Origin: Hymenobacter daecheongensis DSM 21074
GTDB lineage: Bacteria > Bacteroidota > Bacteroidia > Cytophagales > Hymenobacteraceae
Assembly (NCBI RefSeq): GCF_900141805.1
Contig: NZ_FQYN01000010.1
Span: forward strand, 62,001 to 126,000
DNA: 64,000 nt
Direction of reading: 5' to 3'
In this document: one piece after another, positions 7,642-17,591 of the stretch
Numbering within the stretch: position 1 is the stretch's first letter
Layout of the letters: every line of letters begins with the position of its first letter
Notes under the pieces: model-generated
Databases searched by the model: none
What the model was told of the DNA's origin: nothing
Seen by the model: only the letters and a program-made list of their open reading frames with translations
Made by a program: the position numbers and the translations under genes

Positions 7642-9639
7642 GTGAAGCTTTCCGTCATTATCGTCAACTACAACGTCTGCTATTTTCTGGAGCAGGCGCT
7701 GCTGTCGGTGCAGAAAGCGGTGGCGAAGCTGGGCGCGCCGGCCGAAGTTTTCGTGGTCGATAACAACTCCGTGGATGGCTCGGTGGCGATGGTGCGGGCG
7801 CGGTTTCCGGAGGTAATTCTAATTGAGAATAAGGCCAATCCCGGCTTCAGCAAGGCCAATAACCAGGCTATGCGCGTTGCCCAAGGCGAATATGTGCTGC
7901 TGCTGAATCCCGACACGGTGGTGGAAGAAGACACTTTCCGCGCCTGCTGCGACTTTATGGACGCGCACCCCGACGGCGGCGGCCTGGGCGTGACAATGCT
8001 CGACGGGCAGGGCAAGTTTCTGCCCGAAAGCAAGCGCGGCCTGCCCACGCCGCTGGTGGCCTTTTACAAGATTTTCGGGCTGGCGAGCCTGTTTCCGAAG
8101 TCGCGCACCTTCGGGCGCTACCACCTGGGCTTTCTGCCCAACGACCAGAACCACGAAATCGAGGTGCTCAGCGGGGCCTTCATGCTGATGCGCAAGGCGG
8201 CGCTCGACCAAGTGGGCCTGCTCGATGAGGACTATTTTATGTACGGCGAGGATATTGACCTCTCGTACCGGCTGCTGCAGGGTGGCTGGAAAAACTACTA
8301 CTTCGCCGGCACCCGCATCATCCACTACAAGGGCGAAAGCACCAAGCGCACGAGCGTGAACTACGTGTTCGTATTCTACCGCGCTATGGTCATTTTTGCC
8401 CGCAAGCACTTCGCCCCGGAACGCGCCGGCACGTTTTCGCTGCTGATTAACTTTGCCATCTGGCTGCGGGCGGGCGTGGCGGTGGGGCAGCGCGTGCTGG
8501 CGCAGGCGGCCCCTGTGCTGCTCGATGCCGGCCTGATCTACGTGGGTATGTACTTTCTGAAATCCTATTGGGAGCAGAACCACAAGTACGTGCGCACCGA
8601 CTACCCGCCGGAGTTTATGCTGGTGGCCGTGCCGGTGTATATTCTGGTCTGGCTGGCCTCGGCCTACTTTAGCGGGGCCTACGACCAGCCCACCAAAACC
8701 TCGCGCATTGTGCGCGGTATTTTCGTGGGCACGGTGCTTATTTCGGCCGTTTCCAACTTCTTCGATGCCTACCGCTTCTCCAAAGCCCTCATCATTTTGG
8801 GCGGGGCCTGGAGCGTGGCGGCGCTGGTGGGACGGCGAATGATTAGCCACTTCCTGCGCTACCGCGACCTGCGCCTGAGCGAGCGGCGGCAGAAAAACGT
8901 GGCCATCGTGGGCTCGGTGGCCGAAAGCAGGCGGGTGCGCCAGCTGCTGGAAACTGCCGCCGTGCAAGCCCGCCTCATTGGCTACGTAGTGCCCGATGCG
9001 GCCCTAGAAGTCACAACTTCACAACTTTACCACTCCACCACTTCCCCCGACGACCTGCTCGGCGAGGTGCGGCAGCTGGAAGATATTATCCGCATTTACG
9101 CCCTGGATGAGCTGATTTTCTGCGGCAAAGACCTGTCGGCCAGCCAGATTATCACGCTCATGGTGGGCCTGCCCCAGCACCCGCCCGTAGCCTACAAAAT
9201 TCTGCCCGAAGACAGCGAGTACATCATCGGCAGCTCTTCCAAAGATGCGCCTGGCGACTACTATGCCCTCGATATTGCTCTGAACCTGTTTCGGCCCCAG
9301 CAGGTGCGCAACAAGCGCGTGCTCGACGTGCTGACCAGCCTGGGCCTGCTGCTGGGCGCCCCGTTTTTTATCTGGTTCCAACTGCACAAAGCGGGTTTTC
9401 TACGCAACTGCCTGCGCGTGCTCAGCGGCTCGCGCACTTGGGTGGGCCTGCGCCACATGGTCGGCCCCAAAAGCAGCCGCTCCGCCGTATTGTCGCCCGC
9501 CGATGCCGCCCAGACCGGCGCGCCCCTCACCGAGGCCACCCGCCGCCGCCTGGAGCTGCTCTACGCCAAAGACTACGAGCCCGGCACCGACCTGAGCCTG
9601 CTGCTCCGCTGCTTCCGCCAACTGGGAAGGGAGAATTGA
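7642..9639 (+). CDS. family 2 glycosyltransferase fused to a sugar-transferase-like membrane domain
   Basis: The N-terminal part (about 1-260) is a GT2 rhamnosyltransferase-like domain: LSVIIVNYNVCYFLEQ, a DNNSVDGS metal/nucleotide motif, LLLNPDTVVEEDTF, and EDIDLSYRLLQGGW. After it come four to five membrane helices (about 285-390), a CoA-binding-3-like Rossmann piece (KNVAIVGSVAESRRVRQLL), and a C-terminal stretch resembling undecaprenyl-phosphate hexose phosphotransferases but shortened. It may both prime and extend a surface glycan. Start GTG 7642 gives the normal GT2 N-terminus; TTG at 7633 is an alternative. Confidence 0.85.
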   Translation: MKLSVIIVNYNVCYFLEQALLSVQKAVAKLGAPAEVFVVDNNSVDGSVAMVRARFPEVILIENKANPGFSKANNQAMRVAQGEYVLLLNPDTVVEEDTFRACCDFMDAHPDGGGLGVTMLDGQGKFLPESKRGLPTPLVAFYKIFGLASLFPKSRTFGRYHLGFLPNDQNHEIEVLSGAFMLMRKAALDQVGLLDEDYFMYGEDIDLSYRLLQGGWKNYYFAGTRIIHYKGESTKRTSVNYVFVFYRAMVIFARKHFAPERAGTFSLLINFAIWLRAGVAVGQRVLAQAAPVLLDAGLIYVGMYFLKSYWEQNHKYVRTDYPPEFMLVAVPVYILVWLASAYFSGAYDQPTKTSRIVRGIFVGTVLISAVSNFFDAYRFSKALIILGGAWSVAALVGRRMISHFLRYRDLRLSERRQKNVAIVGSVAESRRVRQLLETAAVQARLIGYVVPDAALEVTTSQLYHSTTSPDDLLGEVRQLEDIIRIYALDELIFCGKDLSASQIITLMVGLPQHPPVAYKILPEDSEYIIGSSSKDAPGDYYALDIALNLFRPQQVRNKRVLDVLTSLGLLLGAPFFIWFQLHKAGFLRNCLRVLSGSRTWVGLRHMVGPKSSRSAVLSPADAAQTGAPLTEATRRRLELLYAKDYEPGTDLSLLLRCFRQLGREN

Positions 9640-9895
9640 TGTGCTGATTTTTTGATGTGCTAATGTGTTGATGTGAGGATGTGAGGATGTGAGGATGTGA
9701 GGATAAAGGTGTTCAGAAAGCCATCTGAACCAGGTTCAGCGCGAGATTCCCCGGTCCCTGGCTTGATGCGCCACATGTTCGGAATGACGTTTTATCGACT
9801 TTCTGAACACCTTCATCCTCACATCAACACATCAGCACATCAGCATATCAGAGCACATCAGCACATCAAAAAATCAGCACATCAGCAAATCAACC
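9640..9895. repeat. CACATC/GATGTG palindromic element
   Basis: A 256-bp gap without genes. The left arm has GATGTG/GAGGATGTG words and AAAGGTGTTCAGAAAG; the right arm has CTTTCTGAACACCTT and repeated CACATCAGCACATC words. The whole is an inverted repeat with a GC-rich centre (9722-9795), consistent with a small non-autonomous element. Confidence 0.7.
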
Positions 9896-9928
9896 TTACT
9901 TTTACACTTCCCATCCCACCCACTTCCT

Positions 9929-11152
9929 ATGGCTGCTTCTACTGCTACGCTTACGCCTTCCTTCCTGTCCGACCGCATCAATGCCATGCAGGAATCCCAG
10001 ACCATTGCTATGGCCAAAAAGGCCCGGGAGCTGATGGCTAAGGGCATTGACGTTATCAACCTCAGCTTCGGCGAGCCGGACTTCGAAACCCCGCAGTACA
10101 TTCGGGAGGCGGCTAAGGTGGCAATGGATCAGGGCTTTACCAAATACACGCCCGTACCCGGCTACCTAGATCTGCGCCAGGCCATTGCCGATAAGCTGCT
10201 GCGCGAAAACCAGCTGGCCTACAAGCCCGAAAACATTGTAGTGAGCACGGGGGCCAAGCAGGCCCTGGCCAACGCGGTGATGAGCCTGATAAATGCCGGC
10301 GACGAGGTTATCGTGTTTGCGCCGTATTGGGTGAGCTATGAGGAAATGGTGCGGCTGGCCGAAGGCACCACCGTCACGCTGATGGGGGCGCTGGAAAATG
10401 ACTACAAAGTGACGGCCGCCGAGCTGGAAGCCGCCATCACGCCGCGCACCAAGCTCATCATGTACTCCTCGCCCTGCAACCCGACGGGCTCCGTGTTTTC
10501 GCGGGAGGAGCTGGCGGCTATTGCGGCCGTAGTGGCCCGCAACCCCCAGATTCATGTGCTGGCCGACGAGATTTACGAGTACATCAACTTCGTGGGCGAG
10601 CATGTGAGCCTGGCGCAGTTTGCCGAAATCAAGGATCAGGTTATCACCGTCAATGGCTTTTCGAAGGGCTACGCCATGACGGGCTGGCGCGTGGGCTACC
10701 TGGCCGCTCGCCCGGAAATTGCCGCCGCCTGCGAGAAAATGCAGAGCCAGATTACGTCCGGCACCTGCTCGGTGGCCCAGCGCGCGGCCCTGGCCGCGCT
10801 GCAGGGCGGCCGCACTTCCGCCGACGAGATGGTGGCCGCCTACCGCCGCCGCCGCGACTTGGTGCTGGCGCAGGTGCAGCAAATTCCGGGCTTCAAAACC
10901 CCCACGCCCAGCGGCGCTTTCTACATTTTCCCCGATGTCAGCGCCTATTTCGGCCGCCGCACGCCCGCGGGCGAAACCATCGGTAACGCCGGCGACCTGG
11001 CCCTGTACCTGCTGAACGAGGCCCACGTAGCCGCCGTGGACGGCGCGGCTTTCGGGGCCCCGAACTGCATCCGCTTCAGCACCGCCGCCGCCGATGAAAA
11101 GCTGCGCGAAGCCTTTGTGCGGATAAAGGCGAGCCTGGAAAAGCTGGGGTAG
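9929..11152 (+). CDS. class I PLP-dependent aminotransferase, aspartate type
   Basis: Transfers amino groups between aspartate (or an aromatic amino acid) and 2-oxoglutarate in the cytoplasm. Visible are the N-terminal GEPDFETP motif, the PYWVSYEE segment, the substrate/PLP residues in SSPCNPTGSVFS, the DEIYEYI helix, the PLP-binding lysine in NGFSKGYAMTGWRVGY, and the arginine near the C-terminus in NCIRFSTA. At 407 aa it has the usual length. No operon partner is evident. Confidence 0.93.
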   Translation: MAASTATLTPSFLSDRINAMQESQTIAMAKKARELMAKGIDVINLSFGEPDFETPQYIREAAKVAMDQGFTKYTPVPGYLDLRQAIADKLLRENQLAYKPENIVVSTGAKQALANAVMSLINAGDEVIVFAPYWVSYEEMVRLAEGTTVTLMGALENDYKVTAAELEAAITPRTKLIMYSSPCNPTGSVFSREELAAIAAVVARNPQIHVLADEIYEYINFVGEHVSLAQFAEIKDQVITVNGFSKGYAMTGWRVGYLAARPEIAAACEKMQSQITSGTCSVAQRAALAALQGGRTSADEMVAAYRRRRDLVLAQVQQIPGFKTPTPSGAFYIFPDVSAYFGRRTPAGETIGNAGDLALYLLNEAHVAAVDGAAFGAPNCIRFSTAAADEKLREAFVRIKASLEKLG

Positions 11153-11156
11153 CACA

Positions 11157-11279
11157 CAAACATCGACTGTCATCCTGAGCAAAGTGAAGGACCTTATGGG
11201 ATTGGAACGAGCCGTTGTTAAGATGGTCGTTCCTATCCCATAAGGTCCTTCGCTTTGCTCAGGATGACAGTCGATGTTT
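11157..11279. repeat. long palindromic repeat, GTCATCCTGAGC family
   Basis: Arms of about 45 bp (11157-11202 and 11235-11279) are almost perfectly inverted, reading CATCGACTGTCATCCTGAGC outward. It lies between two same-direction genes and could fold into one long hairpin in RNA. Confidence 0.88.
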
Positions 11280-11350
11280 GGTAGGATAGCCAAATAATGC
11301 CGATGCCGCCGCGCCTGTTTACCTTTGCGGCTTCCTTCTGAACTGTCGCA

Positions 11351-12361
11351 ATGCCCGCCGATACCCTTCCCGCTTCGCTGCCCGAATTATTCAACGCCTT
11401 CAACCGCCTCACGGTGCTCATTGTGGGCGATGTGATGATGGACGCTTACGTGTGGGGCAAGGTGAGCCGGATTTCGCCCGAAGCGCCGGTGCCGGTCATC
11501 AACGTGGGCCGCACCGAGCAGCGCCTCGGCGGGGCCGCCAACGTGGCCCTGAACGTGCAGGCGCTGGGGGCCACGCCGCTGCTCTGCGCCGTGGTAGGCA
11601 CCGATACCGGCGGCGACCAGCTGCTGGGCTTGCTGCTGGATCGGGAGCTTTCCGCCGAGGGCATCGTGCGCAGTCCGCACCGGCCTACCACCGTGAAGCA
11701 GCGCATCCTGGCCGCCGGCCAGCACCTGCTCCGCATCGACTCGGAAGTGGAGCACGACCTGAACCGCGAGGAAGCCGACATGCTACAGCAGCGCTACGAA
11801 ATGCTGCTCGGGCAGGCCGACGTGGTGATTTTTGAGGATTACGACAAAGGCGTGCTCAGCCCCGACAGCATCGCGCACTTCATCCGGCTGGCCCGCCAGC
11901 GCGGCATCCCGACAGTGGTGGACCCCAAGAAAAAGAACTTCCTGGCCTACGAGCACTGCACGCTTTTCAAGCCCAACCTGAAGGAGCTGCGCGAAGGGCT
12001 GAAGCTGGAATTCGGCGATACCGACGCCGACAAGCCGCATTTTGAGGCCGCCGTGGCCCGCCTGCGCGAGCTGCTCACGCCCGAAATCGTGCTGGTAACT
12101 CTCTCCGAGCGCGGCGTATTCGCCCAGCACGACGGCCACAAAACCTACCTGCCCGCCCACGTCCGCACCATCTCCGACGTATCCGGGGCCGGCGACACGG
12201 TTATCAGTATCGCGGCGCTGTGCGTGGCGCTGGGCCTGCCCGCCCCGCTCACGGCCGCGCTGGCCAACCTGGGCGGCGGCCTGGTGTGCGAAGAAGTAGG
12301 CGTGGTGCCCATTGAGAAGCAGCGCCTGCTGGAAGAGGCCCAGGAAGCTAGGCTGTTGTAG
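11351..12361 (+). CDS. PfkB-family kinase, heptose-7-phosphate kinase (HldE/RfaE domain I) type
   Basis: A ribokinase-fold sugar kinase of 336 aa, matching only the kinase half of the bifunctional HldE. It shows GDVMMDAYVWG near the N-terminus, the RLGGAANVALN substrate loop, VDPKKKNF, KPNLKEL, and the PfkB signature DVSGAGDTV with the catalytic Asp. It likely phosphorylates D-glycero-D-manno-heptose-7-phosphate or a related sugar for surface polysaccharide; the adenylyltransferase half is absent here and may be encoded elsewhere. Confidence 0.85.
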   Translation: MPADTLPASLPELFNAFNRLTVLIVGDVMMDAYVWGKVSRISPEAPVPVINVGRTEQRLGGAANVALNVQALGATPLLCAVVGTDTGGDQLLGLLLDRELSAEGIVRSPHRPTTVKQRILAAGQHLLRIDSEVEHDLNREEADMLQQRYEMLLGQADVVIFEDYDKGVLSPDSIAHFIRLARQRGIPTVVDPKKKNFLAYEHCTLFKPNLKELREGLKLEFGDTDADKPHFEAAVARLRELLTPEIVLVTLSERGVFAQHDGHKTYLPAHVRTISDVSGAGDTVISIAALCVALGLPAPLTAALANLGGGLVCEEVGVVPIEKQRLLEEAQEARLL

Positions 12362-12362
12362 C

Positions 12363-12562
12363 CTGTCATTGCGAGGAGGCACGACATTCCGCGCATGAAG
12401 CGGCGTCAATCCGTCCTGAACAATGAGCGAAACCCTGATTAAGCACAAAGCCCTGACGTATGCTTGCGTCAGGGCTTTTTAGTGAAAAGGAGTTGGGTAC
12501 ATTTCAGAGGACGGATTGACGCCGCTTCATGCGCGGAATGTCGTGCCTCCTCGCAATGACAG
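12363..12562. repeat. long palindromic repeat, GTCATTGCGAGG family, with internal terminator
   Basis: About 60-bp inverted arms start TGTCATTGCGAGGAGGCACG and share a centre hairpin GCCCTGACG/CGTCAGGGC at 12450-12475. The element lies between two convergent genes. Confidence 0.9.
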
Positions 12563-12577
12563 GGTTTGCAACATGCT

Positions 12578-13624
12578 TTACAAATTACCTTCCCGCGCCA
12601 TGGGGCTGAATTCCTTCACCGTGTCAATGAACACGCGCACGTTGTCAGCATCCGTATCGGGGTACACGCCGTGGCCGAGGTTGGCGATGTGGCGCTGGGG
12701 GCCGAAGCGGCGCAGCATCTCGATGGTGGCCTGCTGCACCTGCTCGCGGGTGCCGTAGAGGGCGCAGGGGTCGAGGTTGCCTTGCAGGGTTTTCTCGTCG
12801 CCGATGGCGGCGCGCACGGCCCGCGGGTCTTCGTTCCAGTCGAGGCCGATGGTGCGGCAGTTGAAGGTGGCAAACTCGGGAATGGCGAAGTAGGCACCTT
12901 TGGCAAACACCGTCACGGGCACGTCCGGCAGGGCATTGCAGATTTCGGCGATGTAGCGCGAGGAGAATTCGCGGTAGTGGTTCGGGGGCAAAATGCCGGC
13001 CCAGGAGTCGAATACCTGAATGATATTGGCCCCGGCCGCCACCTGCGCCTGTAGGTAAGCAATGGTGGTCGCCGTGATTTTGCGCAGCAGCTCGTGGGCC
13101 AGCTCAGGGTTGGTGTAGAGCATCCGGCGGGCCTTGCTGAAGGTTTTGGAGCCATGGCCCTCCACCATGTAGGCCAGAATGGTCCAGGGCGCGCCGGCAA
13201 AGCCGATGAGCGGCACGCGGCCGTTCAGGGCCCGCTTGGTTACCCGAATAGCTTCGAGCACGTAGCCCAGGTGCTCCTCAGGGTCGGCGATGCGCATGCG
13301 GGCCACGTCGTGCGCGGTTTTTATGGTTTCGGGAAACAGCGGCCCGCGGGCTTCCAGCATCTCGTAGGTGAGGCCCATTGCCTCGGGCACCACCAGGATG
13401 TCGGAGAAGATGATGGCGGCGTCCACATCCAGCGCATCCACGGGCTGAATGGTGACTTCGGCGGCCAGCTCCGGCGTTTCAACCAACTCCTTAAAACCGC
13501 TCAGTTTCGCCCGCAGGGCACGGTATTCGGGCAAAATGCGGCCGGCCTGGCGCATGAGCCAGACGGGAGTACGTTCGGTGTATTCGCCGCGGGCGGCACG
13601 GAGCAGGAGGTCGTTTTTGAGCAT
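12578..13624 (-). CDS. hemE: uroporphyrinogen decarboxylase
   Basis: Removes four acetate carboxyls from uroporphyrinogen III in heme synthesis. Signature [16 protein letters not shown], catalytic Asp region [30 protein letters not shown], the DSWAGILPP segment and [10 protein letters not shown] are present. ATG 13624 gives 348 aa, the usual size; an upstream ATG at 13660 would add a non-conserved stretch. Convergent with the sugar kinase across a palindrome. Confidence 0.97.
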   Translation of the reverse strand: MLKNDLLLRAARGEYTERTPVWLMRQAGRILPEYRALRAKLSGFKELVETPELAAEVTIQPVDALDVDAAIIFSDILVVPEAMGLTYEMLEARGPLFPETIKTAHDVARMRIADPEEHLGYVLEAIRVTKRALNGRVPLIGFAGAPWTILAYMVEGHGSKTFSKARRMLYTNPELAHELLRKITATTIAYLQAQVAAGANIIQVFDSWAGILPPNHYREFSSRYIAEICNALPDVPVTVFAKGAYFAIPEFATFNCRTIGLDWNEDPRAVRAAIGDEKTLQGNLDPCALYGTREQVQQATIEMLRRFGPQRHIANLGHGVYPDTDADNVRVFIDTVKEFSPMAREGNL

Positions 13625-13700
13625 AGGAAAAAGGCACAGATAGCCGGAATGGGGGCGCAAGGTACGGCCTGCCGGGCAGGAAATCAGCGGGCCGGCCGCG

Positions 13701-14549
13701 CTACTTGCCGGCGGCAGCGCTCATTTTGAAAAACTGAATCAGGCCCGAGTCGCCGTTGTCGCCTTGTTCGCTGGCAATGTAGAGGTCGCCGTTGGGGGCA
13801 AATGCCAGGCCCTCGGGCTGCGGAAAGCGCTTGCGCGGCAGCTTGCGCACGCGCAGGGGGGTACCCTGGGCATCCAGCTCTGCCAGGGCATTGCCGCTGG
13901 CGGCCAGCACAAAAATATGGCGCGTGCCCGGCTGCACGGCCACGGCCGAGGGCGCAAACCGATTGATGGCCGTGCCCTGGCCCTGCTGCTGATCGAGGGC
14001 AATAAGCTGGGCCACATCGAGCAGAAACGCGGGCTTGCTGCTGCTGCGGTACGTGGTTGGGTCGAGGCGGTAGATGGCGCGCTTCTGGTCGGGCTGGCCC
14101 TCGTTGGCGACGCCCTTGCAGGCCACCAGCAGCGTGTTGGTGGCCGCGTCGTAGGCCAGCCCTTCGGGGTTGTTGGCCGCCGTGAGGCCGGTGCGGTAGG
14201 TGGTGGTGAGGCCCTGGTCGGAGTGTTTGAACAGCGTGCCGTCGCTGCGCAGCACCAGCCAGCCGTCTTTCAGGCGGGCTACGTCTTCGTAATCTCCTTT
14301 TTTGCCAAAGTGCAGCGTCTTATCTATGCGTCGGGTGCGCAGATTGTAGATGAAAATGGTGCCGGTCTGATCTTCGATGCAGCCCACGCGCTGGTTGGGC
14401 AGCAGCGCCAAACCCGAAATCTCGCGCAACTCGGGCGGCAGCGCGTAGGTAGCCGTCGGGCGGCTCAGGTCGTAGGAAGCGGGGCCGGGCTGGGCGGTGG
14501 CCGCACCGGTGGCCAGCAGCAAGCAGAAGGGGAGAAGCCGGTTTTTCAT
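13701..14549 (-). CDS. SdiA-regulated-domain exported protein
   Basis: A signal peptide ([20 protein letters not shown]) precedes a beta-propeller-like domain of the SdiA-regulated family: [106 protein letters not shown]. It is probably periplasmic; molecular function is not known for the family. It lies 76 bp upstream of hemE on the same strand and may share a transcript with it. Confidence 0.82.
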   Translation of the reverse strand: MKNRLLPFCLLLATGAATAQPGPASYDLSRPTATYALPPELREISGLALLPNQRVGCIEDQTGTIFIYNLRTRRIDKTLHFGKKGDYEDVARLKDGWLVLRSDGTLFKHSDQGLTTTYRTGLTAANNPEGLAYDAATNTLLVACKGVANEGQPDQKRAIYRLDPTTYRSSSKPAFLLDVAQLIALDQQQGQGTAINRFAPSAVAVQPGTRHIFVLAASGNALAELDAQGTPLRVRKLPRKRFPQPEGLAFAPNGDLYIASEQGDNGDSGLIQFFKMSAAAGK

Positions 14550-14685
14550 GGAAGCAGGTCTTGCGCGATGGTGGCGGGAAAGAGCCTTTTCAACGCATTC
14601 GGGCCGGGGGAGTTGGCCTGCCGCCCCGGCTTTTCGCGCCCCGCACCCCGCCTGATTACCTGAAGCGTTGGCCCCAGCGCCCGGC

Positions 14686-15303
14686 CTACTCCTGAAATAG
14701 CGCCTTGATGGCCGTGGCCATAAAATTAACGCCGATAGCCAGCGTCAGAAAGCCCATGATGCGGGCCAGCGCCGCCATGCCCGGCCGCCCCAGAAACCGC
14801 GTGAGCCGGAGCGACGACATCAGAATGATATAAGCCGCAAACGCCACCAGCACGAAGCCGAAGAAAATCAGGCCCATATCGAGGTAGGTGAGCTTTTTGG
14901 TAAACAGGCCGATGCACACGGCCATGGAGCCCGGTCCCGACAGCATGGGCATGGCCAGCGGCGTGAAGCTGATGTCTTCCTTGTGCATACTTTCTTCCAG
15001 CGTGGCATCCGATACTTTGGCGCGGTTGCCGCCCGGCGTGAGCAGGTCGAAGGCCGAGCGCATGAGCAGAATACCGCCCGCGATGCGCAGATGGTGGATA
15101 TTGATGCCGAAGAAATTCAGCACGTATTGCCCCGCAAAAAACGACACCGACAGCACGCCCACCATATACAGGCAGGCCCGCAGCCCGATCTGGCCGCGCT
15201 GGCTGGGGGTTTCGTCCTCGGTCAGCGTCAGAAATACCGGCATGGCCCCGAAGGGATTCACGACCGAGAAAAGCGTGGTGAACGTGGCGAGTAGAATTTC
15301 CAT
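14686..15303 (-). CDS. MarC-family integral membrane protein
   Basis: A six-helix inner-membrane protein of 205 aa. Family marks are FSVVNPFGAMPVFLTLT near the N-terminus, RIAGGILLMRSAFDLL, and the AMPMLSGPGSMA motif. The old link of MarC to multidrug resistance was withdrawn, so the role is unclear. The start at 15303 is favoured over 15315 as it gives MEILLATFTTLFS. Confidence 0.92.
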   Translation of the reverse strand: MEILLATFTTLFSVVNPFGAMPVFLTLTEDETPSQRGQIGLRACLYMVGVLSVSFFAGQYVLNFFGINIHHLRIAGGILLMRSAFDLLTPGGNRAKVSDATLEESMHKEDISFTPLAMPMLSGPGSMAVCIGLFTKKLTYLDMGLIFFGFVLVAFAAYIILMSSLRLTRFLGRPGMAALARIMGFLTLAIGVNFMATAIKALFQE

Positions 15304-15456
15304 AGACCGGGGCAAAACAGCGGCGAAGCGGCTAAAGGTACGAGGGATTGGGATTCAGCAAACCGGTTTTAGCCGTATGTTTGGTGAGCCAACCACCCAC
15401 TGCCGGGCTCGTACAAGCAGCTTGAGGTCCGTGGTGGCCTCTTTCCCTTTCCCCCC

Positions 15457-16008
15457 ATGACCACTTCTCCTCCCGCCACGCCCGCGGTCCACGAATCCAC
15501 CGAAACGCCCCTGGTCAGCATTATCATGGGCAGCCAGTCCGACCTGAAGATCATGTCGGCGGCGGCCGAAGTGCTGCGGCAGTTCGGCGTGGCCTACGAA
15601 ATAACCCTTGTTTCGCCGCACCGCACGCCGCACCGGCTGGTGGAGTACGCCGAAAATGCCCGCAAGCGCGGCCTGCGCGTCATTATTGCGGGTGGGGGCG
15701 GGGCTGCCCATTTGCCGGGCATGATAGCCGCCTTCACCACGCTGCCCGTTATCGGGGTGCCCATCAACTCCACCACATCCATTCACGGCCTCGATTCGGT
15801 GCTGGCCATGCTCCAGATGCCGGCCGGGGTGCCCGTGGCTACCGTCGCCATCGATGGGGCCATCAACGCCGCCGTGCTGGCCACCGAGATTTTGGCCCTC
15901 AGCAACGCCCGCCTTGCCGACGTGCTCGAAAAATACCGCACTTCCCTCAAAGACAAAGTGATGCGCACCATTGAGGAGCTGCGCAAAGGCGGCTTCAGCG
16001 ACGACTAA
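15457..16008 (+). CDS. purE: N5-carboxyaminoimidazole ribonucleotide mutase
   Basis: Converts N5-CAIR to CAIR in purine synthesis. The class I PurE signature is complete: IIMGSQSDLKIM, SPHRTPHRL (catalytic His), IIAGGGGAAHLPGMIAA, GVPINSTTSIHGLDSVLAMLQM split over two lines of the fold, and GVPVATVAIDGAINAAVLA. An N-terminal extension of about 18 residues is not conserved. No purK is next to it. Confidence 0.96.
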   Translation: MTTSPPATPAVHESTETPLVSIIMGSQSDLKIMSAAAEVLRQFGVAYEITLVSPHRTPHRLVEYAENARKRGLRVIIAGGGGAAHLPGMIAAFTTLPVIGVPINSTTSIHGLDSVLAMLQMPAGVPVATVAIDGAINAAVLATEILALSNARLADVLEKYRTSLKDKVMRTIEELRKGGFSDD

Positions 16009-16012
16009 TTTA

Positions 16013-16190
16013 ATGCGCTGATTCTTTGATGTGCTGATTTCACAATGTGCGAGGCATTGGAATGGCAATGAGCCAGTCAGCCTGTAAGAAATTGTCAGTC
16101 ACAGATTGATTTTTGCACGCCAATCCGCCATTGCATCAAAAATTAGCCTATCAGCATATCAAGTAATCAGCACAGTACTCCTTCACCTTT
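16013..16190. repeat. CACATC/GATGTG type intergenic repeat
   Basis: Between purE and the next gene are words such as TTTGATGTGCTGATTT and CATCAGCATATCAAGTAATC in opposite orientation. It is the third copy of the family at 6674 and 9640, more degenerate. Confidence 0.55.
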
Positions 16191-16213
16191 CACAACTTCA
16201 CCATTCCACCACC

Positions 16214-17377
16214 TTGCCCGATTTCGACGCTTCTTTTTTCTTACAGGCAGGCCGCTGGATAGTGGGGGCGCTGGGCGTGGCGGCAGTAGTAGCCACGCTG
16301 CTGCCGCTGCTGAAACAGGAGGCCTGGTGGATTCGGGTGTTCGACTTTCCGCGCCTGCAGATTATCGGCGTGACGCTGCTGAGCGCTGGGGCGGCGGTGG
16401 CGTTGCAGCTGCACGCCTCCACCTGGGGGCTGGGGCTGCTGGGCGCGCTGGGTCTCACGGCCGGCTACCAGCTTTTTCGGGTGGTGCCCTACACCCCGCT
16501 GGTGCGCAAGCAGGCTGCCGATGCCACGCGCCCCGGCCCCGATGGCCATCTGAGCCTGGCCGTGATGAACGTACTGCAGTTCAACAAGCAGGGCGGGTTG
16601 GCCCTGAGTGTCATTCAGGCCTGCGACCCGGACGTGATTATGGCCGTGGAAACCGATCAGTGGTGGCTGGATCAGTTGAAGCCACTGGAAAAAACTCACC
16701 CCTACACCTGCCACGAGCCGCTCGAAAACACCTACGGCCTGCTGTTCTTTTCCCGCCTGCCTCTGCGCGAGCCCCGCATCGAGTACCTACTCGACGACGA
16801 TATTCCCTCCATTCATGCCCACGTGCAGCTGCCCGGCACCGACACCTGGGTGCGCCTCTACGGTCTGCATCCCAAGCCGCCGGCTCCCGCCGAATCGAAA
16901 ACCAGCACCAAGCGCGACGCCGAGTTGCTGCTGGTGGGCAAGGCTATTGAGGAAAAGGACGAGCCCAGCATCGTGTTCGGCGATATGAACGATGTGGCCT
17001 GGTCGCACACTTCCGAGCTGTTCCGGCGCGTCAGCGGCCTGCTCGACCCGCGCGTGGGCCGCGGCATGCTGCCCACCTTCCACGCCGACTACCGCCTGCT
17101 GCGCTGGCCCCTCGACCACGTGTTCATCTCCCCCGATTTCAAAGTAGCTAACATCGAGCGCCTGCCCTACGTCGGCTCCGACCACTTCCCCATCTGCATC
17201 AAAGTAAGCTACGAGCCCCACGCCAAAGCCGAGCAGGAACAGAACGCCGAGCAAGCCGACGCCGAGGACCACGAGGAAGCCGTAGAGAAAATCGAAAAAG
17301 GCTTTGCGGAAGAAGAGCAGCAGGAAGCCCACGAATCCCGCACTACGGCCGAAGCAGTGGTGAAGCTGAGCCACTGA
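16214..17377 (+). CDS. membrane-anchored endonuclease/exonuclease/phosphatase family protein
   Basis: Three N-terminal hydrophobic helices (about residues 8-90) are followed by an EEP domain: LAVMNVLQFN, DVIMAVETDQWW (catalytic Glu), GLHPKPP, IVFGDMNDVAWS (Asp/Asn), PLDHVFIS and GSDHFPICI (Asp-His pair). The last 45 residues are an acidic, Glu-rich tail not usual for the family. The most plausible start is TTG 16214; earlier TTG at 16106 would run through repeat sequence. Substrate may be nucleic acid, phospholipid or inositol phosphate; undecided. Confidence 0.82.
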   Translation: MPDFDASFFLQAGRWIVGALGVAAVVATLLPLLKQEAWWIRVFDFPRLQIIGVTLLSAGAAVALQLHASTWGLGLLGALGLTAGYQLFRVVPYTPLVRKQAADATRPGPDGHLSLAVMNVLQFNKQGGLALSVIQACDPDVIMAVETDQWWLDQLKPLEKTHPYTCHEPLENTYGLLFFSRLPLREPRIEYLLDDDIPSIHAHVQLPGTDTWVRLYGLHPKPPAPAESKTSTKRDAELLLVGKAIEEKDEPSIVFGDMNDVAWSHTSELFRRVSGLLDPRVGRGMLPTFHADYRLLRWPLDHVFISPDFKVANIERLPYVGSDHFPICIKVSYEPHAKAEQEQNAEQADAEDHEEAVEKIEKGFAEEEQQEAHESRTTAEAVVKLSH

Positions 17378-17381
17378 AAGA

Positions 17382-17531
17382 ACGTCATTCCGAGCGAAGC
17401 CGAGGAATCCCGCGTGCTGATGCGTGCAAGCAACTCTATTGTCATGCTGAGCTTGTCGAAGCATCTCTACCGCTTCGTATGAACTGCAATTCAACGAAGT
17501 AGGAGAGACGCTTCTACTTCGCTCAGCAGGA
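17382..17531. repeat. degenerate palindromic repeat
   Basis: Contains GTCATTCCGAGCG and GTCATGCTGAGCTTGTCGAA words and a partial inverse (GCGTCTCTCCTAC-like / CTTCTACTTCGCTCAGC). It resembles two related palindromes joined or decayed between convergent genes. Confidence 0.65.
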
Positions 17532-17591
17532 CACGTTTTTTTCTCTGACGTTCTGTGCTTTCTCTGCTACTAGCCAAAGCACAACGCACAA

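Noticed and set aside
16106-16213. Longer N-terminus for the endonuclease/phosphatase-family protein
   Set aside because: It would be translated from interspersed repeat sequence; the TTG at 16214 directly precedes the conserved part.
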